A DNA stretch of 64,000 nucleotides from Paracoccus aurantiacus. Its GTDB lineage: Bacteria > Pseudomonadota > Alphaproteobacteria > Rhodobacterales > Rhodobacteraceae. Below are positions 54,660-64,000 of the stretch, piece after piece (position 1 is the stretch's first letter; every line of letters starts with the position of its first letter). Under the pieces are notes generated by a model, which had not been told where the DNA came from, did not search any database, and saw only the letters and a list, made by a program, of their open reading frames with translations. The position numbers and the translations under genes were made by a program. The DNA is taken from the NCBI RefSeq assembly GCF_007993065.1, contig NZ_VOPL01000003.1, positions 248,001 through 312,000 of the forward strand, in the 5' to 3' direction.

Positions 54660-54712
54660 TCCGAACTTCCGGCCGCGCGATGATGGCAGGGTCAGATTGC
54701 CGGAGCCCTGCG

Positions 54713-54985
54713 ATGCGCCTTGCCCTGCCGTTTCTGCTGATAATGCCGCTTGCCGCCTGTATGGAGGCAGAGCCTGCGGCAACCGATCCGCGCCAGATGC
54801 AGGAAACTGCCTGCGCCCGCGTCATCGCAGCCCATATCAATCGTCCGGTGACCGAGGTCGCTCCGCGATGGGTGGGCGCGTCAGTCGGCATTGCCACAAT
54901 CGAAACCCGCGACGGCAATCGCCTGCACCGCTGCACGGTCGATGGATCAGGCCGGGTGCTGGGCTATACGCATCCGCGCGGCTGA
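54713..54985 (+). CDS. Small lipoprotein
   Basis: This 90-residue protein starts with a lipoprotein signal, lipobox LAAC with C16. Two more cysteines (ETACARVI and HRCTVDG) could form a disulfide. The body is like the small periplasmic proteins common in Rhodobacteraceae, with IETRDGNRLHRC and GRVLGYTHP. No function is known. The ATG at 54713 is chosen to give the lipobox; the longer frame from 54656 would not. Confidence 0.75.
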   Translation: MRLALPFLLIMPLAACMEAEPAATDPRQMQETACARVIAAHINRPVTEVAPRWVGASVGIATIETRDGNRLHRCTVDGSGRVLGYTHPRG

Positions 54986-54998
54986 TGCGCCAAAGGAA

Positions 54999-55022
54999 AA
55001 GCCCGGCGTTCCGGCCGGGCTT
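54999..55022. terminator. Bidirectional terminator between lipoprotein and DUF1476 genes
   Basis: AAGCCCGGC and GCCGGGCTT form a 9-base stem around a 6-base loop between two convergent genes. Flanking AAAAG and TTCG give modest T-runs. Confidence 0.72.
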
Positions 55023-55040
55023 CGAAATTTCGGGCGAAGG

Positions 55041-55355
55041 TCAGGCTTCGTCGATCAACTGCTTGCGCGCAACGGCCACCAGCTCGGCCATCTTGGCGCG
55101 GATCGTCGCCTCGTCGGCCTTGCCTTCCAGATCGGCGGCGACCTTGCGGAAAACGTCTTCATCGCCCGGCTCTTCGAAATCGCTGGTCACGACGGTCAGG
55201 GCATAAGCCTTGGCATCCTCGCCCGACTTGCCCAACACTTCCGCCGCCCACTCGCCCAGAAGGCGGTTCCGGCGCGCCTCGGCCTTGAACTGCAGGTCTG
55301 CATCACGGGCAAACTTCGCCTCGTAAGAGCGTTCACGGTCGTCAAAGGTGGTCAT
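55041..55355 (-). CDS. DUF1476 protein, F1-ATPase zeta-type inhibitor
   Basis: This 104-residue protein matches DUF1476, the zeta subunit first found in Paracoccus denitrificans, which inserts its N-terminal helix into F1 and blocks ATP hydrolysis. The N-terminal MTTFDDRERSYEAKFARDAD is the inhibitory segment, and the helical C-terminus (KADEATIRAKMAELVAVARK) completes the four-helix bundle. Length matches the family. It is monocistronic and not near the atp genes. Confidence 0.9.
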   Translation of the reverse strand: MTTFDDRERSYEAKFARDADLQFKAEARRNRLLGEWAAEVLGKSGEDAKAYALTVVTSDFEEPGDEDVFRKVAADLEGKADEATIRAKMAELVAVARKQLIDEA

Positions 55356-55508
55356 TCACGTCTCCTGAAATCATCTGAACCCATATGGCCATAGCGCCAT
55401 TATATCACAAGCCTGTATCGCCGCATCCCTTGCCAGTATTGAAGCGCGCCCGCTTTGCGCCTATAGCCGGTCCATACCCATCCCGGCCCTGAAAGGACGG
55501 CGCATCCC

Positions 55509-56273
55509 ATGGCACCCCGGCGCAAGAAGATCTACGAAGGCAAGGCGAAGATCCTGTACGAAGGCACCGAGCCGGGGACGCTGGTCCAGTATTTCAAGGA
55601 CGATGCCACCGCCTTCAACGCCCAGAAGAAAGCCACCATCGAAGGCAAGGGCGTGCTGAACAACCGCCTGTCGGAATTCTTCATGCAGGGGCTGACGAAT
55701 ATCGGGGTGCCGAACCACTTCATCCGCCGCATCAACATGCGCGAACAGTTGATCCGTCAGGTCGAAATCATCCCGCTGGAAGTCATCGTGCGCAACTTCG
55801 CCGCAGGTTCGCTGTCCAAGCGTCTGGGGCTGGAAGAGGGCACGCAGCTGCCGCGCCCGATCGTCGAATATTCGTTCAAGAACGATGAGCTGGGCGATCC
55901 GATGGTGTCCGAGGAATATGTCATCGCTTTTGGCTGGGCCAGCCAGCAGGATCTGGACGATATTGTCAGCCTGGCGCTGCGGGTGAACGACTTCCTGTCG
56001 GGCGTGTTCTTCGGCGTCGGCATCAAGCTGGTCGACTTCAAGATCGAAATCGGGCGCATCTGGGACGGCGACTTCATGCGTCTGATCGTGGCCGATGAAA
56101 TCAGCCCGGACAGCTGCCGGCTGTGGGACGTGAAAACCGGCCAGAAGCTGGACAAGGACGTGTTCCGCCGCGATCTGGGCAGCCTGACCGACGCCTATAC
56201 CGAAGTCGCCCGCCGCCTTGGCCTGATGCCCGCCAATGCGACGCCGATGAACAAACCGACCCTGATAAACTAA
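55509..56273 (+). CDS. purC: Phosphoribosylaminoimidazole-succinocarboxamide synthase
   Basis: PurC (254 residues) joins CAIR and aspartate in purine synthesis. The [19 protein letters not shown] start and the conserved [17 protein letters not shown] and [12 protein letters not shown] are clear. It is 10 bases before purS; both face the same way and form an operon. Confidence 0.96.
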   Translation: MAPRRKKIYEGKAKILYEGTEPGTLVQYFKDDATAFNAQKKATIEGKGVLNNRLSEFFMQGLTNIGVPNHFIRRINMREQLIRQVEIIPLEVIVRNFAAGSLSKRLGLEEGTQLPRPIVEYSFKNDELGDPMVSEEYVIAFGWASQQDLDDIVSLALRVNDFLSGVFFGVGIKLVDFKIEIGRIWDGDFMRLIVADEISPDSCRLWDVKTGQKLDKDVFRRDLGSLTDAYTEVARRLGLMPANATPMNKPTLIN

Positions 56274-56283
56274 GGACTGTCCG

Positions 56284-56523
56284 ATGAAAGCCCGTGTGAC
56301 CATCATGCTGAAAGACGGCGTCCTTGACCCTCAGGGCGAAGCGATCCGCCACGCGCTGGCAGGCCTTGGCCACAAGGGTGTGGACGGCGTCCGTCAGGGC
56401 AAGGTCATCGAACTGGATCTTGCCGCCACCGACGCCGGTGCCGCCGAAACCGAGGTCAAGCGCATGTGCGAAACCCTGCTGGCCAATACCGTGATCGAGA
56501 AATATTCGGTCGAGATCGTCTGA
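56284..56523 (+). CDS. purS: Phosphoribosylformylglycinamidine synthase subunit PurS
   Basis: PurS (79 residues) is the small subunit that bridges PurQ and PurL. The pattern MLKDGVLDPQGEAIRHAL and EVKRMCETLLANTVIEKY is typical. It follows purC, but the usual next gene purQ is on the other strand at 37897, more than 17 kb away. Confidence 0.94.
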   Translation: MKARVTIMLKDGVLDPQGEAIRHALAGLGHKGVDGVRQGKVIELDLAATDAGAAETEVKRMCETLLANTVIEKYSVEIV

Positions 56524-56683
56524 TCGCTGCTGACCTGCGAGGCGGCGCGGTGCATATGGCACCGCCCCGCGCCCTGGCTTTCGGGGGTGAGGCTGCAGCG
56601 TTCAGGTCAGGATCGCGCGGGCCGCGAAAGCCATGCGGTGATCCCGAGACTGGCTGCAGCACGGGCGAAAACGCCGACTAGTT

Positions 56684-57073
56684 CTAGAAGTCGAACAGTT
56701 CGCTCAGGAAGCTTTCGCGCTTCTTGCGCTTTCCGCGATACCTGTATTCGTCGTCATCATCATCGTCGTAGCGTCGCCGGTCACGGCGATCATCGCGGCG
56801 GCCGTCTCTGCGGTCGTCACGGCTGTCATATCGCTGCGTGTGCGGTCGCTCGGCATAGGGATCAAGCGACGGGTCAACAGGGCGCGGCGCAGCGGGCTGG
56901 CCGGCGGGCTCCGCCAGCCGGACCGGCGGTGCAGACGTCGCGGCGCTGCGATCAATGATCTTGTCCAGTTCGCCGCGATCCAGCCAGACGCCCCGGCATT
57001 TCGGGCAATAGTCAATCTCGACACCGTCTCGTTGGGTCATCAACAGCGTTTCGTTATCGACGGGACATTTCAT
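56684..57073 (-). CDS. Zinc-ribbon protein (zf-TFIIB type) with charged tail
   Basis: This 129-residue protein has two CxxC pairs: MKCPVDNE (with one cysteine and a nearby ligand) and YCPKCRGVWLDRGELDKI, the zf-TFIIB domain. A proline-rich linker and a tail of alternating R/D (RRDGRRDDRRDRR, then DDDDDDEY) follow, ending in KRKKRESFLSELFDF. Such short proteins are common in Rhodobacterales with no set function; nucleic-acid contact is plausible. The downstream plus-strand neighbour is purS, convergent with it. Confidence 0.82.
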   Translation of the reverse strand: MKCPVDNETLLMTQRDGVEIDYCPKCRGVWLDRGELDKIIDRSAATSAPPVRLAEPAGQPAAPRPVDPSLDPYAERPHTQRYDSRDDRRDGRRDDRRDRRRYDDDDDDEYRYRGKRKKRESFLSELFDF

Positions 57074-57304
57074 TGCGGGCTCCTCGGCTCGGTCGGTGTT
57101 ACTGATCAGATAAGAACGCGGCGACCGATCTCAACCCACGGGTTTTGCGGTCCGGGCCGGCAGGCATTTTGCCGCCGTGTTGCCACGGGGCAGATGACAT
57201 AGGGCGACGCGCCTGCCCCGTGAAAAGGGGCTATCCAATCCGGTTGTGGTGGGGGCGCGCAAAGCGTAACAATCCGCGCGAACCCATACGAACGGAGGTC
57301 CAGA
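57074..57304. other. Divergent intergenic region with a long-loop hairpin
   Basis: This 231-base gap separates the divergent zinc-ribbon and hydrolase genes and must hold both promoters. CACGGGGCAG (57184-57193) and CTGCCCCGTG (57213-57222) form a perfect 10-base stem with a 19-base loop. It may be an operator or a leader structure. No gene seen. Confidence 0.45.
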
Positions 57305-57967
57305 ATGGCCCGCGCCCTGAAGTCCGAACGCAAAGGCCCCAAGGATGCAAGCCGCGCAGTCGTCTTCCTGCATGGCTACGGCGCTGACGGAGCGGATCTG
57401 CTCGGGCTCGCCGATGCGCTTGGCCCGCACCTGCCCGGCACAGCCTTCTACGCCCCTGACGCGCCAGAGCGGTGTGCGAATAATCCCTTCGGTTATCAAT
57501 GGTTTCCGATCCCCTGGCTTGACGGTTCAACCGAGGAGCAGGCACGCGCATCGATGGCGTTGTCGATAGATGACATCAACGCGTTTCTGGACAAAGTGCT
57601 TGCCGATGAAGGGATTACGCCCGATCAGCTTGCTGTTGTCGGCTTCTCGCAAGGGACGATGATGGCGCTTCATGTGCTGCCGCGCCGCGACAAGCCGGTC
57701 GCCTGCATCGTCGGCTTTTCGGGTCGTTTGCTGGTGCCGGAACTTCTTGAATCCGAGGCGAAATCAAAGCCTCCGGTTCTGTTGCTGCATGGCGATCAGG
57801 ACCCGATGGTGCCCTTTGCCGACCTTGGTCTGGCCGCCGACGCGCTTGACAAGGCTGGGTTCGAAACCTTCACCCATGTCATGAAAGGGACCGGGCATGG
57901 CATTTCGCCCGACGGGCTGGGCGTGGCGCTGCAATTTCTAAGCGAAAGGCTGCCGCCCGCGCGCTAA
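57305..57967 (+). CDS. Alpha/beta hydrolase (carboxylesterase/phospholipase family)
   Basis: This 220-residue enzyme has the oxyanion motif LHGYGADGADL and the triad S115 (VGFSQGTMM), D166 (HGDQDPMVP) and H198 (GTGHGI). It fits the small carboxylesterases related to acyl-protein thioesterase and YpfH. Substrate unknown. The stop overlaps the convergent gene's stop by four bases. Confidence 0.9.
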   Translation: MARALKSERKGPKDASRAVVFLHGYGADGADLLGLADALGPHLPGTAFYAPDAPERCANNPFGYQWFPIPWLDGSTEEQARASMALSIDDINAFLDKVLADEGITPDQLAVVGFSQGTMMALHVLPRRDKPVACIVGFSGRLLVPELLESEAKSKPPVLLLHGDQDPMVPFADLGLAADALDKAGFETFTHVMKGTGHGISPDGLGVALQFLSERLPPAR

Positions 57968-58521
57968 AGGCGGGCTGCACGGGCGCGAAGCGCCGCTGCC
58001 TGCCGCACCAGCAACTCGCCATTGCCTGACGTGCCGGCGGCCGATCCCTCATGTAGCGGGCTTCGCTTGCCGCTGCTGCCCGTTTCCAGCGCCTCCATCG
58101 CGGCAAGCAGTTCGCCCTGCATCTGCCGCAGCACGGATGCCACGTCCGAACGCGCCCCACTGATCGCCACATTCAGCGCCGAGGCAGCGCCACGAAGTTC
58201 CGCGATCCGCGCCTTCGTGGCTTCCTCGCCATCAGAAGGCGCATGCGCAGCCTGTGTGCCGCGTAGTCCCTCGGCCGCGCCTGACAGCCGCATATCAAGC
58301 TCCGACAGCCCCTGCAGATTGTTCGTCAGGCGCCCGCGCAAACGAACTGCAGCGTAACCGGCTTCCAGTGTTGTAAGATCTTGTGCGCGGTCAACCGCCG
58401 CAACGAAGCGGGTCAACGGTTCGGCAGGTGGAACACTGCTTGCCGGTGCCTGAACTGGCCGGCCAGGTGCTTGCTGCACTGGTGCTGTGACTGACTGCGT
58501 CAGCGGATCAAGGCGTGTCAT
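57964..58521 (-). CDS. Hypothetical helical protein
   Basis: This 185-residue protein is unrecognised. The N-terminal 45 residues are Pro/Ala/Gln-rich and probably disordered; the rest is Ala/Leu/Arg-rich and helical (about 50-150), with no membrane segment. The ATG at 58521 after GGAGG is preferred over one at 58542. The plain helical pattern with a disordered front resembles small cell-envelope or flagellar-type accessory proteins, but no assignment is safe. Confidence 0.65.
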   Translation of the reverse strand: MTRLDPLTQSVTAPVQQAPGRPVQAPASSVPPAEPLTRFVAAVDRAQDLTTLEAGYAAVRLRGRLTNNLQGLSELDMRLSGAAEGLRGTQAAHAPSDGEEATKARIAELRGAASALNVAISGARSDVASVLRQMQGELLAAMEALETGSSGKRSPLHEGSAAGTSGNGELLVRQAAALRARAARL

Positions 58522-58753
58522 CGAAACCTCCGACAGATGCATCCAGCCTAGCGCCGCGGACGCCCTCGTGCCGAGCGGATTATCCCTAAAATTGCGTTAA
58601 TTCGCGCGATGTTCCGCGACAGGATGTGATGTCATGCCGACGTTACACGGCCGCGCTAGGACCTATCCATATTCTGGGGCTTGTCTGATCGCGACCCCGA
58701 TATATAGTCGGGATCAGGCGAACCTTCAAAAGGTCGGCAGGACGGGGTTGCGG

Positions 58754-59353
58754 ATGCTCGACGACCACCACCATGCAGAGTTCAGGACGCAGTTCGTACG
58801 CGAACCGGCGGCGCTGAAGCACTTTCCTGCACTTGTGCTGAATGCGGATTTCCGGCCGCTTTCCTATTATCCGCTGTCGCTCTGGCCGTGGCAGGAGGCG
58901 ATCAAGGCGGTTTTCCTCGACCGCGTGAGCATCATCGCCGAATATGATGAATTCGTTCACAGTCAAAGGCAGGCGTTCCGAATTCCCTCGGTCGTGGTTC
59001 TGAAAGATTATGTCAAACCCCAGAAGCGCGTGGCATTCACGCGCTTCAATCTTTTTCTGCGGGACGGATTCGAATGCCAGTACTGTGGCTCCAGGGGCGA
59101 TCTGACCTTCGACCATGTCGTGCCGCGATCACGTGGTGGCGTCACAAGCTGGCAGAATGTCGTCGCGGCCTGCTCGCCCTGCAATTTGCGCAAGGCCAAC
59201 CGCTCGCTCAGACATTCGGGCCTGCGCCTGCGCCGCGCGCCGACGCAGCCTTCGGCGGAAGACATGCTGGCCATGGGGCGGCGATTCCCGCCGAACCACC
59301 TGCATGAGACGTGGATGGATTTTCTGTATTGGGATGCAGAACTGGAAAGCTGA
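58754..59353 (+). CDS. HNH endonuclease
   Basis: This 199-residue protein has a zinc-bound HNH fold with C108/C111 (ECQYCG), the catalytic DH at 120-121 (FDHVVPRSRGG), N135 and C140/C143 (AACSPCN). The N-terminal NADFRPLSYYPLSLWPWQEA is typical of a widespread group of stand-alone HNH proteins in alphaproteobacteria, whose role is not defined. The start at 58754 (MLDDHHH) is preferred to a longer frame at 58634. No methyltransferase is adjacent, so it is not a classic restriction system. Confidence 0.88.
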   Translation: MLDDHHHAEFRTQFVREPAALKHFPALVLNADFRPLSYYPLSLWPWQEAIKAVFLDRVSIIAEYDEFVHSQRQAFRIPSVVVLKDYVKPQKRVAFTRFNLFLRDGFECQYCGSRGDLTFDHVVPRSRGGVTSWQNVVAACSPCNLRKANRSLRHSGLRLRRAPTQPSAEDMLAMGRRFPPNHLHETWMDFLYWDAELES

Positions 59354-59386
59354 TCTGTCGTCGCTGATGCCGGCCCGCGCCGCCCG

Positions 59387-59554
59387 TCAGTGCTGCTGAT
59401 TGTCGCGGCGGCTGAAATGCACCAGACCTGCCGCAATCAGCGCCGCCAAAGCGAGCGCCACGAAGGGCACCCCATTAGCCAGACTGACCCAAAGTGTCGC
59501 GGCGGCCGCAAGGATCACAGCGGCCATGAGCAGCAAAAATTGTGGAAGCGGCAT
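59387..59554 (-). CDS. Small membrane protein, 55 residues
   Basis: A short frame on the minus strand starts at ATG 59554, after GGGAGGA, and ends at TGA 59387. The protein starts MPLPQFLLLMAAVILAAA, has a second hydrophobic helix (PFVALALAALIAAGLV) and ends with a polar HFSRRDNQQH. This two-helix layout and the strong ribosome site argue for a real gene. Function unknown; it is convergent with the HNH gene and divergent from the radical SAM gene. Confidence 0.7.
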   Translation of the reverse strand: MPLPQFLLLMAAVILAAAATLWVSLANGVPFVALALAALIAAGLVHFSRRDNQQH

Positions 59555-59669
59555 TCTCGCATCCTCCCTTACCTACCCAATATGGGATGCGGGTCCGGGA
59601 ATGGAAAGACCTGCAGGGGAATTGCGGCAGATTATGGACTATGTTCCCTTTATGTTCTATACAGTGGGC

Positions 59670-60749
59670 ATGCTTCCGCCCCGAAACCCCGATGAAATGC
59701 TGAAAGCGCGCGGCGCAGACACGCGTCCGGCGAATCGTTATGACAGACTGACCCCGGTTCGAGAGCATGACGGCTGGGATATTCCCGAAGAATCGCAACT
59801 GCTGCGCACCGAGGTGACAGAGGAAAATCCGCGCAGCATCATCAGCCGCAACCGATCGCCGGATGTGCCGTTTGACCGTTCGATCAACCCGTATCGCGGC
59901 TGCGAACACGGCTGCATCTATTGCTTCGCCCGTCCGAGCCATGCCTATTGGGGACTTTCGCCGGGGCTGGACTTCGAAACGAAGATCACCGCGAAACCCA
60001 ACGCGGCGAAGCTGCTTGCGGCAGAGATTGCGAAGCCGTCCTATCGCTGCGCCCCGATTGCGTTCGGGACCAATACCGACCCCTACCAGCCGGTCGAGGC
60101 GAAGCGGCGCATCATGCCGGATCTGTGGCAGGTGTTGCTGGACTGGAACCACCCTGCCAGCCTTGTGACCCGCGGACAGACAGTGCTGCGCGATCTGCCC
60201 CTGATCGCGGCCATGGCGGCGCGGCAGCTTGTGCATGTGGGCGTGTCGATCACCACGCTGGATGCTGGTCTGGCACGGCGGATGGAACCCCGCGCGCCCG
60301 CCCCGGCGACGCGCCTGCGCATGATCCGTGACATGGCGGCCGCCGGCATTCAGGTCCGCGTCATGGTCGCCCCCGTGATCCCTGTCCTGACCGAGCCCGA
60401 GATCGAACGTATCCTTGACGCGGCACGCGACGCCGGTGCGACCAATGCAAGCATGATCCCCCTGCGCCTGCCGTTGGAGGTGGCGCCCCTGTTTCGCGAC
60501 TGGCTTGACCGCCACGAGCCGGGGAAGGCCGCACATGTCATGAACCGTGTTCAGGCGATGCGCGGCGGGCGCGACAACGACCCACGCTTCGGCAGCAGGA
60601 TGCGCGGCGAGGGGATCGAGGCTGAACTGATGATGAAACGGTTCCGGCTGGCAAAGCGGCGGCTGGGTTACAGCGAGACAACGCCGCCGCTGGATTGCTC
60701 TCGCTTCGGCCCCCCGCCGCGCTCGGGCGACCAGTTATCGCTGTTTTAG
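59670..60749 (+). CDS. PA0069-family radical SAM protein
   Basis: This 359-residue protein has the radical SAM site CEHGCIYC (C78, C82, C85) that holds a [4Fe-4S] cluster, followed by FARPSHAYWGLSPGLDFETK, YQPVEAKRRI and VSITTLDAGLARRMEPRAP. The pattern fits PA0069-type proteins, distant from spore photoproduct lyase; their reaction is not known. The start is uncertain: in-frame ATGs lie at 59601, 59634 and 59670; 59670 gives the usual length. Confidence 0.88.
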   Translation: MLPPRNPDEMLKARGADTRPANRYDRLTPVREHDGWDIPEESQLLRTEVTEENPRSIISRNRSPDVPFDRSINPYRGCEHGCIYCFARPSHAYWGLSPGLDFETKITAKPNAAKLLAAEIAKPSYRCAPIAFGTNTDPYQPVEAKRRIMPDLWQVLLDWNHPASLVTRGQTVLRDLPLIAAMAARQLVHVGVSITTLDAGLARRMEPRAPAPATRLRMIRDMAAAGIQVRVMVAPVIPVLTEPEIERILDAARDAGATNASMIPLRLPLEVAPLFRDWLDRHEPGKAAHVMNRVQAMRGGRDNDPRFGSRMRGEGIEAELMMKRFRLAKRRLGYSETTPPLDCSRFGPPPRSGDQLSLF

Positions 60750-60829
60750 AGCCGAGGCCAGCGACAGCAGATTGCTGCTTTGCGACATCCGCGCCAGCAT
60801 GTCGATTAACGCGCCCCTATCGTCAACGG

Positions 60830-61281
60830 TCAGCCAAGCGGTCCGGGCCTGCGTTCTTCTGATAACATCACGTTGGCTTCAACCTGTCCCAGACCCGGCA
60901 GGGTCATGATCCGACGCCGCAGGATGCGTTCGAAATCGGCAATGTCGCGCGCCACGATGCGCAGTCGGTAATCGAACTGGCCAAGGACGTGCTGGACCAG
61001 CTGCACCTCGGGGATGGCCGTGACGGCGCGTTCGAACTCCTCAAGGCTGGTGCGGCCCTTGGTTGCAAGGCGGATGCCCAGAAACACGGTCACGCCGAAA
61101 CCCAGTGCTGCATTGTCCAGTTCTATCCTGCGGCCGGCAATGATCCCCGCATCCTGAAGCCGTTTGATCCGCCGCCACGTCGCGGGCTGGGTCATATCGA
61201 GCGCCCGCCCTATTTCGGCGGCCCCCATGCCTGCGTCCCGCGACAGCAACCGCAGGATCGCCAGATCGGTTTCGTCCGGCG

Positions 61282-61285
<4 letters not shown>
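60830..61285 (-). CDS. Lrp/AsnC-family regulator, second gene
   Basis: This 151-residue protein has an AsnC-type helix-turn-helix (MGAAEIGRALDMTQPATWRR, residues about 18-38) and a C-terminal RAM/ligand domain (VTVFLGIRLATKGRTS, EVQLVQHVLGQFDYRLRI). The GTG start overlaps the stop of the upstream Lrp gene (GTGA), so both are made from one mRNA. Lrp regulators often form mixed octamers; adjacency with a same-length paralog hints at a heteromer. Confidence 0.9.
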
Positions 61286-62890
<1,605 letters not shown>

Positions 62891-62917
62891 CGCGCACCAT
62901 CGAACCAGTGAGTACAG

Positions 62918-62944
62918 CCGGGGCGCAGTGCGCCCCGGTTTTTT
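62918..62944 (+). terminator. Rho-independent terminator of ilvC
   Basis: CCGGGGCGC and GCGCCCCGG form a perfect 9-base stem around AGT, followed by six T residues, 28 bases past the ilvC stop. Confidence 0.93.
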
Positions 62945-63042
62945 CTTGAACCTTCAATAGCTGAAGCCTGAGACGCGGCGATATAGTCTGGTGGCATCCG
63001 TCTGATTTTGTTACAGTAATGGATCTGCAGCCGGGAAATATC

Positions 63043-63471
63043 ATGACTGATGCGAGCGCGATTATAGGGTCGTGGCGAATGGAGAGCTGGACGCGCACCT
63101 CTGTCGCGACAGGCGAAACCACCGACGCGCTCGGTCCGTCCCCCATCGGTTATATCGCCTATCACCCAGACGGCCGGATGATGGCGACGGTATTCAAAGC
63201 TGATCGCCTTGCGCCGAATGATGACGGGTGGACAGAGGCAGAAAAGGCGCAATTGTTCGACAGCATGCTTGCCTATGTCGCGTCATATCATCTCGACGGC
63301 GACCGCGTCGTGCATCAGGTTGAGGGGTCATGGAACCCGAACTGGGGGGGCGACCTGTCGCGACCGTTCAGGTTGCATGGCGACCGGCTGGTCATCAGCG
63401 GCGCGCCGGGCATAGACCCGACCACCGGGGACGAAGTGATCTATCAGATGGAATTTCGCAAAGTCGTCTGA
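63043..63471 (+). CDS. Lipocalin-like domain protein
   Basis: This 142-residue protein fits the lipocalin-like family: IIGSWRMESWTRTSV at the start, SPIGYIAYHPDGRMMATVF, YHLDGDRVVHQVEGSWNPNWGG and the ending DEVIYQMEFRKV. No signal peptide is present, so it is cytoplasmic. It is related to proteins linked to small-molecule binding; its ligand is unknown. A start at 63019 is also possible. Confidence 0.82.
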   Translation: MTDASAIIGSWRMESWTRTSVATGETTDALGPSPIGYIAYHPDGRMMATVFKADRLAPNDDGWTEAEKAQLFDSMLAYVASYHLDGDRVVHQVEGSWNPNWGGDLSRPFRLHGDRLVISGAPGIDPTTGDEVIYQMEFRKVV

Positions 63472-63553
63472 CGCAGATCGTTGGGACCGCGCCGTTATCG
63501 GGCCGCATCGGTTTCCCCCGGTCCGGAACCGGGCGCATCGCGCCGCTGGACAA

Positions 63554-63581
63554 GCGCCCGCCCATCACAGCGGACGGGCGC
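63554..63581. terminator. Possible terminator between convergent lipocalin-like and GST genes
   Basis: GCGCCCGCCC and GGACGGGCGC form a 10-base stem with one mismatch around an 8-base loop, between two convergent genes. No T-run. Confidence 0.4.
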
Positions 63582-63609
63582 CAGCCATCGCGCAAATCCG
63601 TTCCGCGCC

Positions 63610-64000
63610 CTATTCCGCTGCGTCCAGCTTATCCTGCGTCCGCAGTTCGAAATCCGACGCATCATGCCGTTCCCACAGCTGCCCGGAGGGATCGCCAGAG
63701 GTGCGGTTGACCATCATGCCACGCTGAACGGCGGGACGTGCGGCAATCTCGTCATTCCAGCGCAGAACGTTCTTGTAGCTGCTGCCATCAAGGAAGGTCG
63801 CGGCATCGCCGTAAACCCCGCCCGTGGTCATCCGTCCGTACCACGGGAAAATGGCCATATCGGCGATAGAATAATCCTCACCCGCCATGAAACGGTTATC
63901 GGCAAGATGACGGTCCAGCACGTCCAACTGGCGCTTGGTTTCCATCGCATAGCGGTCGATGGCATATTTGATCTTCACCGGCGCATAGGCATAAAAATGC
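63610..64000 (-). CDS. Glutathione S-transferase, YghU-like, N-terminal part beyond the window
   Basis: The C-terminal 129 residues of a GST of the YghU/Nu type are visible. The frame is open to the window end; the first residues seen read HFYAYAPVKIKYAIDRYAME, a strong match to E. coli YghU, followed by KRQLDVLDRHLADNRFMAGEDYSIADMAIFPWYG. The thioredoxin-like glutathione-binding domain lies outside. An apparent start at 63978 is inside the gene, not real. Confidence 0.9.
   Translation of the reverse strand, partial: HFYAYAPVKIKYAIDRYAMETKRQLDVLDRHLADNRFMAGEDYSIADMAIFPWYGRMTTGGVYGDAATFLDGSSYKNVLRWNDEIAARPAVQRGMMVNRTSGDPSGQLWERHDASDFELRTQDKLDAAE

Noticed and set aside
58673..58714. CCCGA/TCGGG inverted repeat before the HNH gene
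   Set aside because: A 5-base stem is expected by chance in GC-rich DNA and has no supporting context.
58754..59353. HNH gene as part of a defence or restriction system
   Set aside because: No methyltransferase, helicase or other defence gene is adjacent; the group is a common stand-alone family.

Overview
The window is high-GC DNA from an alphaproteobacterium of the Rhodobacterales. The protein set and gene order point to Paracoccus or a close relative: an F1-ATPase zeta-type DUF1476 protein, class I IlvC, a SUF operon with a second cysteine desulfurase, GlnD next to MurJ, and RNase E with an acidic insertion. The genus is an inference; the order is well supported.

Region 1 (1 to about 12,130) is the right-hand part of an integrative conjugative element or genomic island. 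It opens inside trbB and continues through a tightly packed mating-pair-formation operon, trbB-C-D-E-J-K-L-F-G-I, ending with a DUF2274 gene. After a 135-base gap holding a nested hairpin comes a second, translationally chained operon: an unknown acidic protein, a TumE-like toxin, a TumA-like winged-helix antitoxin and a large serine recombinase. The recombinase frame runs antisense into an intact tRNA-Arg(CCG) gene. A 5'-half tRNA-Arg(CCG) remnant lies 125 bases further on and marks the scar of insertion into a host tRNA gene.

Region 2 (12,268 to 20,797, minus strand) is one long run of overlapping genes: coaBC, an IscS/NifS-type desulfurase, sufB, a YbjQ-like gene, sufC, sufD, two Yip1-like membrane genes and sufS. 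It covers iron-sulfur cluster assembly. The divergent neighbour is comM/yifB.

Region 3 (22,662 to 42,606) is housekeeping: gshB, yraN, rsmI, a penicillin-binding-protein activator lipoprotein, glnD, murJ, ccdA, rne, the two-component pair dctB-dctD, purQ, icd, a DUF4886-type SGNH protein, a membrane protein and a YfbR-like HD phosphohydrolase. The DctD protein lacks the sigma-54 GAFTGA loop.

Region 4 (42,700 to 64,000) holds a secreted low-complexity protein, an alpha/beta hydrolase, a cysteine-poor IscR-like Rrf2 regulator followed by ferredoxin-NADP reductase, a membrane acyltransferase, glutaryl-CoA dehydrogenase, a large OmpA-family protein with an internal duplication, an AlkA-like glycosylase with a FadR-type regulator, a pyrimidine 5'-nucleotidase, a UbiH-like monooxygenase, an acetyltransferase, small lipoproteins, purC-purS, an HNH endonuclease, a PA0069-type radical SAM protein, two coupled Lrp/AsnC regulators divergent from ilvC, a lipocalin-like protein and a partial YghU-type glutathione transferase.

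Most chromosomal genes are ordinary. The most unusual parts are the element/tRNA junction with its toxin-antitoxin-recombinase operon, the GAFTGA-less DctD, and the paired Lrp genes with two dyads in front of ilvC. No CRISPR array, rRNA or complete insertion sequence was seen.
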